DNA of 26,060 nucleotides. Origin: a virus. Below are positions 14,291-20,860 of the stretch, piece after piece. Position 1 is the stretch's first letter. The number at the start of each line of letters is the position of its first letter. The DNA is taken from IMG/VR virus record IMGVR_UViG_3300006917_000131, positions 1 to 26,060 of that record; one strand, given 5' to 3'. The translations under genes were made by a program, and so were the position numbers. The notes below the pieces were generated by a model that was not told where the DNA came from, searched no databases, and was given only the letters and a program-made list of their open reading frames with translations.

Positions 14291-15348
14291 TACTTGAGTA
14301 TCTTCTTGAATCCTGCGACTGCGGAGTTGTAATCATCGAGAGAGACTGGAGACTTCTTTCCTGAACTCTCCAACTTGAGTCTTCCTTGTAGACGATAGCC
14401 CACAGGACGAATACCTGTGTTTCGGGAGCCACCAGCACCAGGACGCATTTCGATGTCTATTTGCCCTTCAAGCATGGGAACTCCCAAGCCAAGGACATCG
14501 ACTCCGGTATGAAGCAATCCAATGCCACCGATCTGAATGTAGTGTACATTCTTTTTGGTATAATGTTCACGAATCCACCGTGAATCAAATCGGAGTTTTT
14601 TGTTTGACGGAATGACATATCCCAACTCCACAGCCCTTTCCCAATCCTTTGTCTTTACATTCAGCGGGAATCCCGTTACATCCTTGTAGAAAGGATCAGG
14701 CAGGTTTGCGAAGTGGTCGATGAGAGCATCAAGCCACCGCATAATTGGTTTCAGTGCTTCGTAGAAGATAGGCACATCGTCAGGATTGATCTTTTCCCAG
14801 TCAAACTTGTCCATTTTTCCAATCTCTGGATCTGAGAGCAAGTCTTCACGCTCGTAGCCTACAGAGGTTCCGCCCATCTGTGCTTTCGCATTCATTTTGA
14901 TTTCCATGTTTACCTGCCTGCCGTTTATTTGGAAAGACATGTCACCCGAGCCGACATTACTGAACGCACCACCAGCAGTTTCGAGTTTTCTGAAACCAGA
15001 GAACTTTTTCTCCAACTGGTCAATTACCTTTTCTACTTTCTTTTCGTAGGCAACACCACCTGCTCCAACGCTCTCTTCGATACGGCTCTGTGATGGTCTG
15101 CCCTTCATGTATTTGTGTACAGATGAAAGGTAATCGGCAGACTTGGTGATCTTGGATTGGACCCATGCGTCTAGATCCGTATCAGAGTCAATCATGTCAG
15201 CAATGGCTTCGGCATCATCAATGATGGAACGGAGTTCGGTACGGGCCATGTCTGCCTCGTCGTTTCCCACATCAAAGCCTTGAACCTCTGATTTTTCGGT
15301 CAAGACTTCAACTATTTTTTTATAAATATCAGACTTTTCTTTATCCAT
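14290..15348 (-). CDS. Putative PD-(D/E)XK nuclease, candidate head-packaged protein
   Basis: The first 92 residues are helical, with D-A-W-V-Q-S-K-I-T-K-S-A-D-Y-L near residue 60, a motif I recall from other marine T4-like phage proteins. Candidate protease sites are LTE 16-18 and IEE 90-92. The next part has the residue order of PD-(D/E)XK nucleases: E102 in a helix, G-S-G-D with D136, M-E-I-K with E149 and K151, and Q157. The remaining 195 residues contain beta-rich segments (Y-I-Q-I-G-G-I-G-L-L) that I cannot assign. The ATG lies 8 nt inside the upstream gene, whose end supplies CTGGAGG as the ribosome site. Nuclease activity is inferred from motifs only. Confidence 0.75.
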   Translation of the reverse strand: MDKEKSDIYKKIVEVLTEKSEVQGFDVGNDEADMARTELRSIIDDAEAIADMIDSDTDLDAWVQSKITKSADYLSSVHKYMKGRPSQSRIEESVGAGGVAYEKKVEKVIDQLEKKFSGFRKLETAGGAFSNVGSGDMSFQINGRQVNMEIKMNAKAQMGGTSVGYEREDLLSDPEIGKMDKFDWEKINPDDVPIFYEALKPIMRWLDALIDHFANLPDPFYKDVTGFPLNVKTKDWERAVELGYVIPSNKKLRFDSRWIREHYTKKNVHYIQIGGIGLLHTGVDVLGLGVPMLEGQIDIEMRPGAGGSRNTGIRPVGYRLQGRLKLESSGKKSPVSLDDYNSAVAGFKKILK

Positions 15349-16150
15349 TTGTGGCCTCCAGAAACTCTAAGAATCCCATTCTTTGTTTTGTAGTTCTATT
15401 CTCATTATGTATTGTTTGAGCCTCACCGAACACCTTTGGCTTTCCGAGCAAGATCTTCTCATGGGGATGACCACCAATAAGTCTGTTATACCAACCCATA
15501 TAGCCTGTTCGCCCGTCAGGATGCCGTCCGTGCCAGTCAATTTTCTTGCCCGTCAAAACCTCCTGTGCCTTGGATTTTGATCCAACGGTTGGAGATCCCT
15601 TGGACACCAAAATGTCCACTATTTTTCCTGAAACCTCGGCATAATTGCCACGGCTTCGAAGTAGACTTGCGGCAAGATCCAACATCTTTCGCTTGGCTTC
15701 TTTGGTCCCGTCCGTTGCCATTGTAGTGAGTTTTGTCCCAAATCTGGTATCCTTGCCCATCACTACGGCATCGGGGTCGGGGTCAGAGTCTGTGTTGACT
15801 AGTTTAATATCGGTATTGTCGCTGGGAACCGAGTCAGGATTCGGATAGTCGTGGTGTCCACCGATGGCAGCATAGGTGGCTTTTATCATATCAAATATGC
15901 TCTTTTTGATCCCACGGTCTTTCACCACTTCATCACGGTCAAGAACTTTCCACTTGTCTTTTTCTAATTTTGTGATCTGTGTTTCGGCGGACACTTCAGG
16001 CTTTTTCTCTTCTCTGCCGCTGGCCCATGCTTCGGCACTCTGGCGATCCGAGAAGTATTCGTACTGGCCCCCACGCTTGCCACGCCACCTCCCACCGTCA
16101 ATCTGAACGGCAGATCCGTCTCGTTGTTTTTCCCGTGGTTCTCGTTTCAT
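15341..16150 (-). CDS. Protein with W...YF module and C-terminal targeting-like sequence
   Basis: This is a 269-residue protein. Residues 14-45 hold the short module shared with four neighbours (G-G-R-W-R-G, Y-E-Y-F, S-A-E-A-W-A). Residues 95-238 form a globular region with striking motifs: V-N-T-D-S-D-P-D-P-D-A-V near 118, R-F-G-T-K-L-T-T, R-G-N-Y-A-E-V-S-G near 167, and H-P-D-G-R-T-G-Y-x-G-W-Y followed by G-G-H-P-H-E-K. The last residues (M-G-F-L-E-F-L-E-A-T-N-G) look like a capsid-targeting leader placed at the C-terminus. The same DNA carries the ribosome site of the next gene, so chance is possible. The start has only a weak ribosome site, 3 nt after the previous stop. No enzyme family is recognised with confidence. 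Confidence 0.75.
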   Translation of the reverse strand: MKREPREKQRDGSAVQIDGGRWRGKRGGQYEYFSDRQSAEAWASGREEKKPEVSAETQITKLEKDKWKVLDRDEVVKDRGIKKSIFDMIKATYAAIGGHHDYPNPDSVPSDNTDIKLVNTDSDPDPDAVVMGKDTRFGTKLTTMATDGTKEAKRKMLDLAASLLRSRGNYAEVSGKIVDILVSKGSPTVGSKSKAQEVLTGKKIDWHGRHPDGRTGYMGWYNRLIGGHPHEKILLGKPKVFGEAQTIHNENRTTKQRMGFLEFLEATNG

Positions 16151-16153
16151 TGC

Positions 16154-16849
16154 TCAAGACCCCAAAAACTTTTCTATCTCTGCGATTGTGTTCAACTCCA
16201 GAGGTTCGGTGAACAGCATGTCCCGTGGACGGTTTTTGTTGAACAGCATTACATCAATGCTCTCTGGTTGCCGTACCACGCTGATATATTCCCGTATCAC
16301 TGCCTTGAGTGAGTCCTTTCGGGACGATCCGAAACTCGCATTGGTCTGTATGCCTATGCCTGGATTTCCCTGAATGGAAAAATACACCCAACCCTTTTCC
16401 GTGGCAAGCACAGACACCGAGGGCATGGTGTCGTAGTATCCGTCTTTCATTATACGCATCACATTCTCGTAATCGTCTTGGTTTTTCTTGAACACACGGC
16501 TGGCAGCATAGGTGTATCGCATGGACTCCGTGGCCTTCCATTCGTCAATGGCCTTACGCATTTCCTGTTCACTGATGCCAAACTTTTCAGGATTCTTGAA
16601 TATCTGTGTTACATGGTAGTTTTTCGAACTCCATCCGAATGTGATGACATCCTTTACGGGATGCCACCAGCCGTACTGACCCCCGGTGCTGGCCCATACC
16701 CGCATCTCCCGTTCACGGGTTCGTCCCTTTTCCTTTGCCAATACCTGTTGTGATATGCGAGCCATGTTCGCCTTCGCCTGTTTTATCTGTGTGGGCGAAA
16801 GTCGAAAGGCTTTAGTTTCGGTAAGGTATTGTAGGAATGTTAGTCGCAA
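16154..16849 (-). CDS. Putative internal head protein, paralogue of the gene at 19822-20526
   Basis: The 231-residue protein starts at TTG 16849, with GGAG 5 nt upstream inside the previous gene. This start is chosen because it gives a capsid-targeting-like leader, M-R-L-T-F-L-Q-Y-L-T-E then T, with cleavage expected after E11. It shares F-R-L-S-P-x-Q-x-K-Q-A-K-A-N-M (residue 15 on), G-W-W-H-P, an R-K-A helix, S-R-x-S-L-K-A-x-x-R-E and a terminal E-x-F-L-x-S with the gene at 19822-20526. A central beta-rich part (V-L-A-T-E-K-G-W-V-Y-F-S-I) is present in both. The function is unknown. Duplication within the same cluster suggests the family is useful to the phage in more than one form. Confidence 0.78.
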   Translation of the reverse strand: MRLTFLQYLTETKAFRLSPTQIKQAKANMARISQQVLAKEKGRTREREMRVWASTGGQYGWWHPVKDVITFGWSSKNYHVTQIFKNPEKFGISEQEMRKAIDEWKATESMRYTYAASRVFKKNQDDYENVMRIMKDGYYDTMPSVSVLATEKGWVYFSIQGNPGIGIQTNASFGSSRKDSLKAVIREYISVVRQPESIDVMLFNKNRPRDMLFTEPLELNTIAEIEKFLGS

Positions 16850-16851
16850 TT

Positions 16852-17070
16852 TTACTCCACATACTTTTTGAGTTTGCTGTAGTAGTCAGGCACTTCTTCC
16901 AAATGATCCATAGCAATTTTGCGTGCCTCGGCATCGCTCTTGGTGTGCTCGTGTTCCACTTTGATGCCCATGTCTAATTGTCGTTGGATGTCCGAAGGCT
17001 CGACCCCGTGCTTTTTGGCAAGGGATTCCACCGTCCGCATCTCACGAATATACTTACGCCAAGGAATCAT
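16852..17070 (-). CDS. DUF5661-like small protein
   Basis: The 72-residue protein has K-K-H-G-V near residue 19, M-G-I-K-V-E-H-E-H-T near 34-43, and I-A-M-D-H-L-E-E-V-P-D-Y-Y-S-K-L near 52-67. The V-E-x-E-H...H-L-x-E-x-P-D-Y-Y pattern is that of the DUF5661 family of bacteria and phages, which has no known function. GGAGG precedes the ATG by 6 nt, and the start overlaps the previous stop (ATGA). Confidence 0.75.
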   Translation of the reverse strand: MIPWRKYIREMRTVESLAKKHGVEPSDIQRQLDMGIKVEHEHTKSDAEARKIAMDHLEEVPDYYSKLKKYVE

Positions 17071-17282
17071 TCTTCGCCTCCTTTGTTTCCCAAGACCTCG
17101 TTCTTGTAGGCATTTGCCACCGAATCAAGTACCTCTTGGTGTGTACGATTCGTGGGTGTGGGGTTTTTCGGTCCCTCCACTGGTTTGCCCTGTAGAATGT
17201 CTTCAATCATCCGTGTGGTTTCGCTGTTGGCGAGCCGTTCCAGTTCATTCCGATTGTCTGGTGTATTTCTCTGTACAGTCAT
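17067..17282 (-). CDS. Small hypothetical protein
   Basis: This is a 71-residue hydrophilic, mostly helical protein (N-E-L-E-R-L-A-N-S-E-T-T-R-M near residue 12; V-L-D-S-V-A-N-A-Y-K-N-E near 51). No family is recognised. It is coupled at both ends by ATGA overlaps, which supports its being a real gene of the operon. Confidence 0.65.
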   Translation of the reverse strand: MTVQRNTPDNRNELERLANSETTRMIEDILQGKPVEGPKNPTPTNRTHQEVLDSVANAYKNEVLGNKGGEE

Positions 17283-17437
17283 TTCACTTCCGCCTTTCGT
17301 TGTTTGGTTTCATCGCCCTTTACAAAGGGATTGTCTTTAACTTTTTTTCCACCCTGTAGTCCACGTCGTCCCCGTTCATAGTTTCCCTTGTCCACAGTGA
17401 ACGAAAAGTCGATGAATGAAATAGTCTGCCGTTTCAT
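17279..17437 (-). CDS. Small basic hypothetical protein (52 aa)
   Basis: The ATG at 17437 overlaps the stop of the 213-residue gene (ATGA), and its TGA overlaps the next ATG in the same way, so it fills the gap exactly. The protein starts M-K-R-Q-T-I-S-F-I-D-F and continues with G-R-R-G-L-Q-G-G-K-K and D-N-P-F-V-K-G-D. It is strongly basic and has no recognised family. The double coupling is the main evidence that it is expressed. Confidence 0.68.
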   Translation of the reverse strand: MKRQTISFIDFSFTVDKGNYERGRRGLQGGKKVKDNPFVKGDETKQRKAEVK

Positions 17438-18075
17438 CGGGGCCGCTTCCACTCATAGCCAGGCTTGGCCTTGCCTGTGTATTTCTGATATTCAGGACTG
17501 TCTTTGCCGTGTACTGCCAGGATTTCTGCCCCGTCCTTTTCCAGGTCTTTCACATACGCATCGAGATGCCGAAGGAACTCGTAGCGGTTTTCCGTTGTCT
17601 GTAGTGTGGTGGGTGGAAACAGCACCGCAAATTGCTGACCGCCCATGCGGAAAACTACAATGGAACGAAAAGCGTACTTGGGGTCTTCTTCACTGGCTTT
17701 CTTTTTGAGCGGGAACATTTTGTAGACATCCACACGCTCTTTCAGCATCCGTGAAGAGATCACATCCCATAGGAGCCGCTTTTCGTCCTTGTCTCCCATA
17801 AGCCTGTAGGTTTTTTCATTCCATTGGAACTCCCCGTCTGAACTCCAGATGGCATTCCATACGGGTGTAGGTATTTTGCCGTACCGTTCTTCCACGGCAC
17901 GGATCTTTGCCTCGAAAACAGCACTGTCCGTGGCAAGACCTTCAGGACGATCAGGATACGCTTTCTTGCCGGCGAGCGTCCACTCCTTGCGGGTGGAATC
18001 CGTTAGGCGTGGCACACTCTTCCAGAACTGTTCAAACTCTGGGTCTATAGGTTTATCCGTTTTGCTGCTCGCCAT
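17434..18075 (-). CDS. Hypothetical protein (213 aa)
   Basis: The frame extends 5' to 18135, but ATG 18075 (M-A-S-S-K-T-D) is preferred because it lies just after a GGCGGAGGG purine tract inside the end of the upstream gene and the longer form has no ribosome site. The protein is a mix of helices and strands with W-N-A-I-W-S near residue 72, M-F-P-L-K-K-K near 120, and a strand F-R-S-I-V-V-F-R-M-G-G-Q-Q-F-A-V-L-F near 135-152. The tail is basic and Pro-containing (W-K-R-P-R). No family is recognised, and no capsid-targeting leader is visible. Confidence 0.75.
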   Translation of the reverse strand: MASSKTDKPIDPEFEQFWKSVPRLTDSTRKEWTLAGKKAYPDRPEGLATDSAVFEAKIRAVEERYGKIPTPVWNAIWSSDGEFQWNEKTYRLMGDKDEKRLLWDVISSRMLKERVDVYKMFPLKKKASEEDPKYAFRSIVVFRMGGQQFAVLFPPTTLQTTENRYEFLRHLDAYVKDLEKDGAEILAVHGKDSPEYQKYTGKAKPGYEWKRPR

Positions 18076-18220
18076 TCCCTCCGCCCTTCTCCCGTTTGGC
18101 ACGGACCCGTTCGTTGTTGGTCTTTCGATTAACATAACGAATCCATGCTTCGTCCAACCGATGCCGATGGGTCATGCCGAAACCACCCTTGCCTTTACCT
18201 TTGGTGTTGTTGCTTGCCAT
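18053..18220 (-). CDS. Small basic protein (55 aa), first gene of the operon
   Basis: The ATG at 18220 is preceded by ACAGGAGCATCGTT, a good ribosome site. The protein begins M-A-S-N-N-T-K-G-K-G-K-G-G-F-G-M-T-H-R-H-R, continues with D-E-A-W-I-R-Y-V-N-R-K, and ends in a Gly/Asn/Gln-rich tail. It overlaps the next gene by 23 nt. The high Lys/Arg/His content suggests nucleic-acid or protein binding, but no family is recognised. Confidence 0.68.
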   Translation of the reverse strand: MASNNTKGKGKGGFGMTHRHRLDEAWIRYVNRKTNNERVRAKREKGGGNGEQQNG

Positions 18221-18239
18221 AACGATGCTCCTGTAAATG

Positions 18240-18464
18240 TTATGTATGGATACGGTTTTCCCGTGTGTGCTTGGTGAGATTGTATGTTTCGTTCCGATGG
18301 AGTTTCAACTGGTCCGAGCGGTAGTGTCGGATGGCTCCACCTTCACACAGGGCCACGCACCACACATCGTTTTCCCATGTTCCTCCGTCCCGCACATATA
18401 CCGCATATGCCTCGTCCCCATCCACGGTCACTACAGGAATGGGATTCGTAAACTCGTGAATCAT
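18240..18464 (-). CDS. Small conserved-looking phage protein (74 aa)
   Basis: The frame runs from 18554, but ATG 18464 is chosen because GGAGGA stands 8 nt before it. The protein starts M-I-H-E-F-T-N-P-I-P-V-V-T and has Y-A-V-Y-V-R-D-G-G-T-W-E-N-D-V-W near residue 20, R-H-Y-R-S-D-Q-L, and a polar basic end. I recall short proteins with this opening in T4-like phages of marine bacteria; no function is known. A CATAAATA late promoter lies upstream at 18526-18533. It may belong to the operon that continues to 8196. Confidence 0.72.
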   Translation of the reverse strand: MIHEFTNPIPVVTVDGDEAYAVYVRDGGTWENDVWCVALCEGGAIRHYRSDQLKLHRNETYNLTKHTRENRIHT

Positions 18465-18525
18465 GGTGTATTCCTCCATTAGTATCAGGCTAAAACCCCA
18501 CGGGTTTCGGCCTTGCTTCCGAAGG

Positions 18526-18533
18526 TATTTATG
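18526..18533 (-). promoter_or_regulatory. T4-type late promoter
   Basis: CATAAATA lies 61 nt upstream of the 74-residue gene and may drive the whole operon ending at 8196. Confidence 0.55.
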
Positions 18534-18597
18534 CCCGCTCTGGTCTACATACAAGACCCGAACATGGTGTTCAGGGAACTATACAAAAGGAAAGAAT

Positions 18598-18780
18598 ATG
18601 CTCATCAACTGGATCAAAACTTTCGTAGCGGATCAACGTGGTGCGGAGAGCACCGAACTCGCCATCACCACTCTTGTCGTGGCAGGCGGAGCCGTCGCTG
18701 GATATACCAGCGTCAAGAACAAGATCGGTGACAAGACCGACGACCTGCTCGGCAAACTGGACGAATCCACAGCCGACTGA
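18598..18780 (+). CDS. Flp-type pilin-like small protein
   Basis: This is a 60-residue protein. It starts with a short basic/hydrophobic segment (M-L-I-N-W-I-K-T-F-V), then D-Q-R-G-A-E-S-T-E, which resembles a class III prepilin peptidase site: cleavage after G would put Glu at position +5 of the mature form. A hydrophobic helix follows (L-A-I-T-T-L-V-V-A-G-G-A-V-A-G-Y), then a polar tail. This is the layout of Flp/Fap pilins of the Tad secretion system. AAAGGAAAG precedes the ATG by 3 nt; longer upstream starts lack a ribosome site. The gene is alone on the plus strand within minus-strand genes and has its own terminator, so it looks like an independent cargo gene. No clear promoter is seen. 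It could instead be an unrelated small membrane protein. Confidence 0.78.
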   Translation: MLINWIKTFVADQRGAESTELAITTLVVAGGAVAGYTSVKNKIGDKTDDLLGKLDESTAD

Positions 18781-18803
18781 TTGGAACATAACTTAAAGAA
18801 ACA

Positions 18804-18836
18804 GGGCTGGCCTTTGAGCCAGCCCTTTTCTATTTT
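18804..18836 (+). terminator. Rho-independent terminator after the pilin-like gene
   Basis: GGGCTGGC pairs perfectly with GCCAGCCC across loop CTTTGA and is followed by TTTTCTATTTT. On the minus strand the same stem is followed by TGTTTCTTT, so it may also slow transcription from the right. Confidence 0.9.
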
Positions 18837-18860
18837 AGTAATTTAATACTATTGATAGTT

Positions 18861-19286
18861 TTATGTTTCCCAATCTTCTCTACCAGAAGGGTTTGGCTCC
18901 GGATACTCCCGTCGCCCTCGCCGGTGGTCTTCTTGTTCCTTTTCTTTTTGTTTTCTTTTTTCTTCTTCTCTTTTACGTCTAATCGCATCTGCCCTTGCCT
19001 GATCTCTGCCTCTCGCCGCTTCTCGTTCGTTTTCTGCTTGTGCTTGGTTTGATGCTCTGACCCATTCTATTGCTTCATTTTTATCGTCAAAATATCTTAT
19101 TTCTTTTGTTTGTCTGTGCATTCCCCCGTACCCTGTGGGGGTTTCCCAGACTGTTCCTGGTTTTCGGGTTTTTGGGTCTGTTTTTTTCTCTTTGTTTGCT
19201 TTTCTTTTGGCAAAAGCCCGCTTGATTGCGCCAAAAATTTCGTTAATTTGTTCTACTTCTTCTTTGAACTGTCTGTAGTTTTTCAT
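18861..19286 (-). CDS. Putative internal head protein with W...YF module
   Basis: This is a 141-residue protein. The leader M-K-N-Y-R-Q-F-K-E-E-V-E-Q-I-N-E then I matches T4 capsid-targeting sequences; cleavage is expected after E16. Residues 42-79 carry the shared module (K-P-G-T-V-W-E-T-P-T-G-Y-G, R-Y-F, A-I-E-W-V). The rest (80-141) is a highly charged helix rich in Arg, Lys and Glu. The ribosome site ACAGGAGACACGGG is nearly identical to that of the next gene upstream, and the first codons are also similar, which points to duplication. The function of the module is unknown. Confidence 0.78.
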   Translation of the reverse strand: MKNYRQFKEEVEQINEIFGAIKRAFAKRKANKEKKTDPKTRKPGTVWETPTGYGGMHRQTKEIRYFDDKNEAIEWVRASNQAQAENEREAARGRDQARADAIRRKREEEKRKQKEKEQEDHRRGRREYPEPNPSGREDWET

Positions 19287-19301
19287 CCCGTGTCTCCTGT
19301 G

Positions 19302-19793
19302 TTAATCGTCGTCACGATTCATTCTCCGTCGAATCCGTTGACGTTCGGCCTCCCATTCAGCGTGTTGTTGAAGTTCTTTTCGCCAACTTTGTATCCATTT
19401 TTCTGCTGCTTCTCTAGTTTTAAAATACTCTATCATCAATTCCCCATGATGCTTTGTGGGAGCGGCTGCTCCAAACCCTGTAGGTGTTTTCCAGATTTCG
19501 CCCATTCTTCTTTTTTGTTTGTCCTGTGAAATTTGTGCTTTATGTTTGGCAATCTCGTTTCTCTTTTTTCGCCTCTGTAATGCTTGCTTGTATCTTTCTT
19601 TTCTTCCTATATTTCTCTCGATCTTTCTGGCTAATCGTTTCACTCCTCGTTTTATGAAACGAGGTGTAAGTGCAGATACTGCTTTTGCCACCGGTACGAT
19701 AACCGTTGTGGGGTCACCGATAGGTATTCCCGATGGGAGGCTTGCCTCATTCAGACTATCTATTTCTTCTTTGAACTGTTTGTAGGTTTTCAT
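19302..19793 (-). CDS. Putative internal head protein with W...YF module, paralogue
   Basis: This is a 163-residue protein. The leader M-K-T-Y-K-Q-F-K-E-E-I-D-S-L-N-E then A is close to T4 M-K-T-Y-Q-E-F-I-A-E then A; cleavage is expected after E16. A Gly/Pro/Val segment (17-43) is followed by a very basic helix (44-95) and the shared module at 97-136 (M-G-E-I-W-K-T-P-T-G-F-G, E-Y-F, A-A-E-K-W-I). The end is Arg-rich. The late promoter CATAAATA (19826-19819) lies 25 nt upstream, overlapping the stop of the preceding gene. The basic region suggests DNA binding inside the head, which is an inference. Confidence 0.78.
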   Translation of the reverse strand: MKTYKQFKEEIDSLNEASLPSGIPIGDPTTVIVPVAKAVSALTPRFIKRGVKRLARKIERNIGRKERYKQALQRRKKRNEIAKHKAQISQDKQKRRMGEIWKTPTGFGAAAPTKHHGELMIEYFKTREAAEKWIQSWRKELQQHAEWEAERQRIRRRMNRDDD

Positions 19794-19818
19794 CCCGTGT
19801 CTCCTGTGATAATCTATC

Positions 19819-19826
19819 TATTTATG
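19819..19826 (-). promoter_or_regulatory. T4-type late promoter
   Basis: CATAAATA contains the TAA stop of the upstream gene and precedes the ATG at 19793 by 25 nt. Confidence 0.6.
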
Positions 19827-20526
19827 AGTTCAAGAACCGCTCGATGGCTTCACGGTTTCGGATCAAGGTAAACGCTTCCTTGCCGCTGTCCGTGACCCCG
19901 ACCTCGATCTGGAACATCTCAGGCTTTTTCTCTGCGGAATCCAGTGTATCAAGAATCTCTCGGAACAGGGCTTTGAGGGAACGACGGCTTCCAGAGAACG
20001 CCCCGTCCATACGGATCATCCCGGATTTGCGGATCATAACCCACCCATTAGCATAGGCAAATTTGGTAAGGGTTGGGTCGGCGTCAATCTCACCGTCCTG
20101 TAAACGGTGTATAGTGGTTTCAACTTCCTCTTCCCATTTAGCCGAACCACGGGAGATGCCCACGGTGTACTCTGTGTAATCTTCCGCTGCCTTTCGGACC
20201 TGTTCTTTGGTCACTCCGAACGTGGCAGGAAAACGGGCAATCTGGTTTACATGCTGATTGCTGCCTACACGCCAGCCGAAAAGGTGGGCAGGCTTGTCGG
20301 GATGCCACCACCCCGTAATCCGATCACCGCTCAGATCCGCCCAATCAATATCAGGTTTTCGCTTGGGCTTTCCCTTGCGCTTTTCCCGATCGAGGACTTC
20401 CGCTGCGATACGGGACATGTTGGCTTTGGCCTGTTTTCTTTGGGCAGGAGACAGCCGAAAAGCCCGGGCTTGTGCGGCACGGGCTTCTCTCAGGGTTTCG
20501 GTGATGAACTGGAAAAGCAAGGACAT
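19822..20526 (-). CDS. Putative internal head protein, paralogue of the gene at 16154-16849
   Basis: This is a 234-residue protein. The leader M-S-L-L-F-Q-F-I-T-E then T puts the candidate cut after E10, the same position as in T4 internal proteins. It shares F-R-L-S-P-x-Q-x-K-Q-A-K-A-N-M (residue 23 on), G-W-W-H-P, V-R-K-A, and a C-terminal S-R-R-S-L-K-A-L-F-R-E and F-L-N-S with the paralogue. The ATG follows the previous stop directly (TGAATG). The core looks like a mixed alpha/beta domain, and no known family is recognised. Confidence 0.78.
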   Translation of the reverse strand: MSLLFQFITETLREARAAQARAFRLSPAQRKQAKANMSRIAAEVLDREKRKGKPKRKPDIDWADLSGDRITGWWHPDKPAHLFGWRVGSNQHVNQIARFPATFGVTKEQVRKAAEDYTEYTVGISRGSAKWEEEVETTIHRLQDGEIDADPTLTKFAYANGWVMIRKSGMIRMDGAFSGSRRSLKALFREILDTLDSAEKKPEMFQIEVGVTDSGKEAFTLIRNREAIERFLNS

Positions 20527-20826
20527 TCAGAAGCCCATCGAATCCATCCACAGCATCATTGCCGCATCATGGTAATGTCCAGCCTTGGCCTTGGCCTGAG
20601 CAAGGGGCAGTTGGGCTTCCATCCACTCAATGTGATTCTGTTTTTCTTTGAGTTCTCTTTTTTCAGATTTCATAATTTCTTTCCATCTTTTCACTCTGTA
20701 TTTGTAGTTTTCCTTGTCCTTGCTAAGAACCAGTTCTTTTGCTTGCTGTTGCTTGTTGGGGAGCATTGGTTTTTTGTCTTTGAGTCTCAGTTTTGCTTCT
20801 GTCAACATTTGCTTGAATGTTTTCAC
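20527..20826 (-). CDS. Putative internal head protein (99 aa), GTG start
   Basis: GTG at 20826 is preferred over the longer frame because GAGAGG precedes it and the product starts V/M-K-T-F-K-Q-M-L-T-E then A, almost the T4 capsid-targeting leader, with the cut expected after E10. The rest is a single long charged helix rich in Lys and Glu (residues 15-80), ending A-A-M-M-L-W-M-D-S-M-G-F. It lies 34 nt after the 151-residue gene and abuts the next one. Confidence 0.75.
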   Translation of the reverse strand: MKTFKQMLTEAKLRLKDKKPMLPNKQQQAKELVLSKDKENYKYRVKRWKEIMKSEKRELKEKQNHIEWMEAQLPLAQAKAKAGHYHDAAMMLWMDSMGF

Positions 20827-20860
20827 TAGTCTGCCCTCTCTCTTGTAGTTTGTTGAACCC

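Noticed and set aside
18463-18597. N-terminal extension of the pilin-like gene (45 extra codons)
   Set aside because: The extension is antisense to the 74-residue gene and Arg/Cys-rich, while ATG 18598 has a good ribosome site and gives a pilin-like start.
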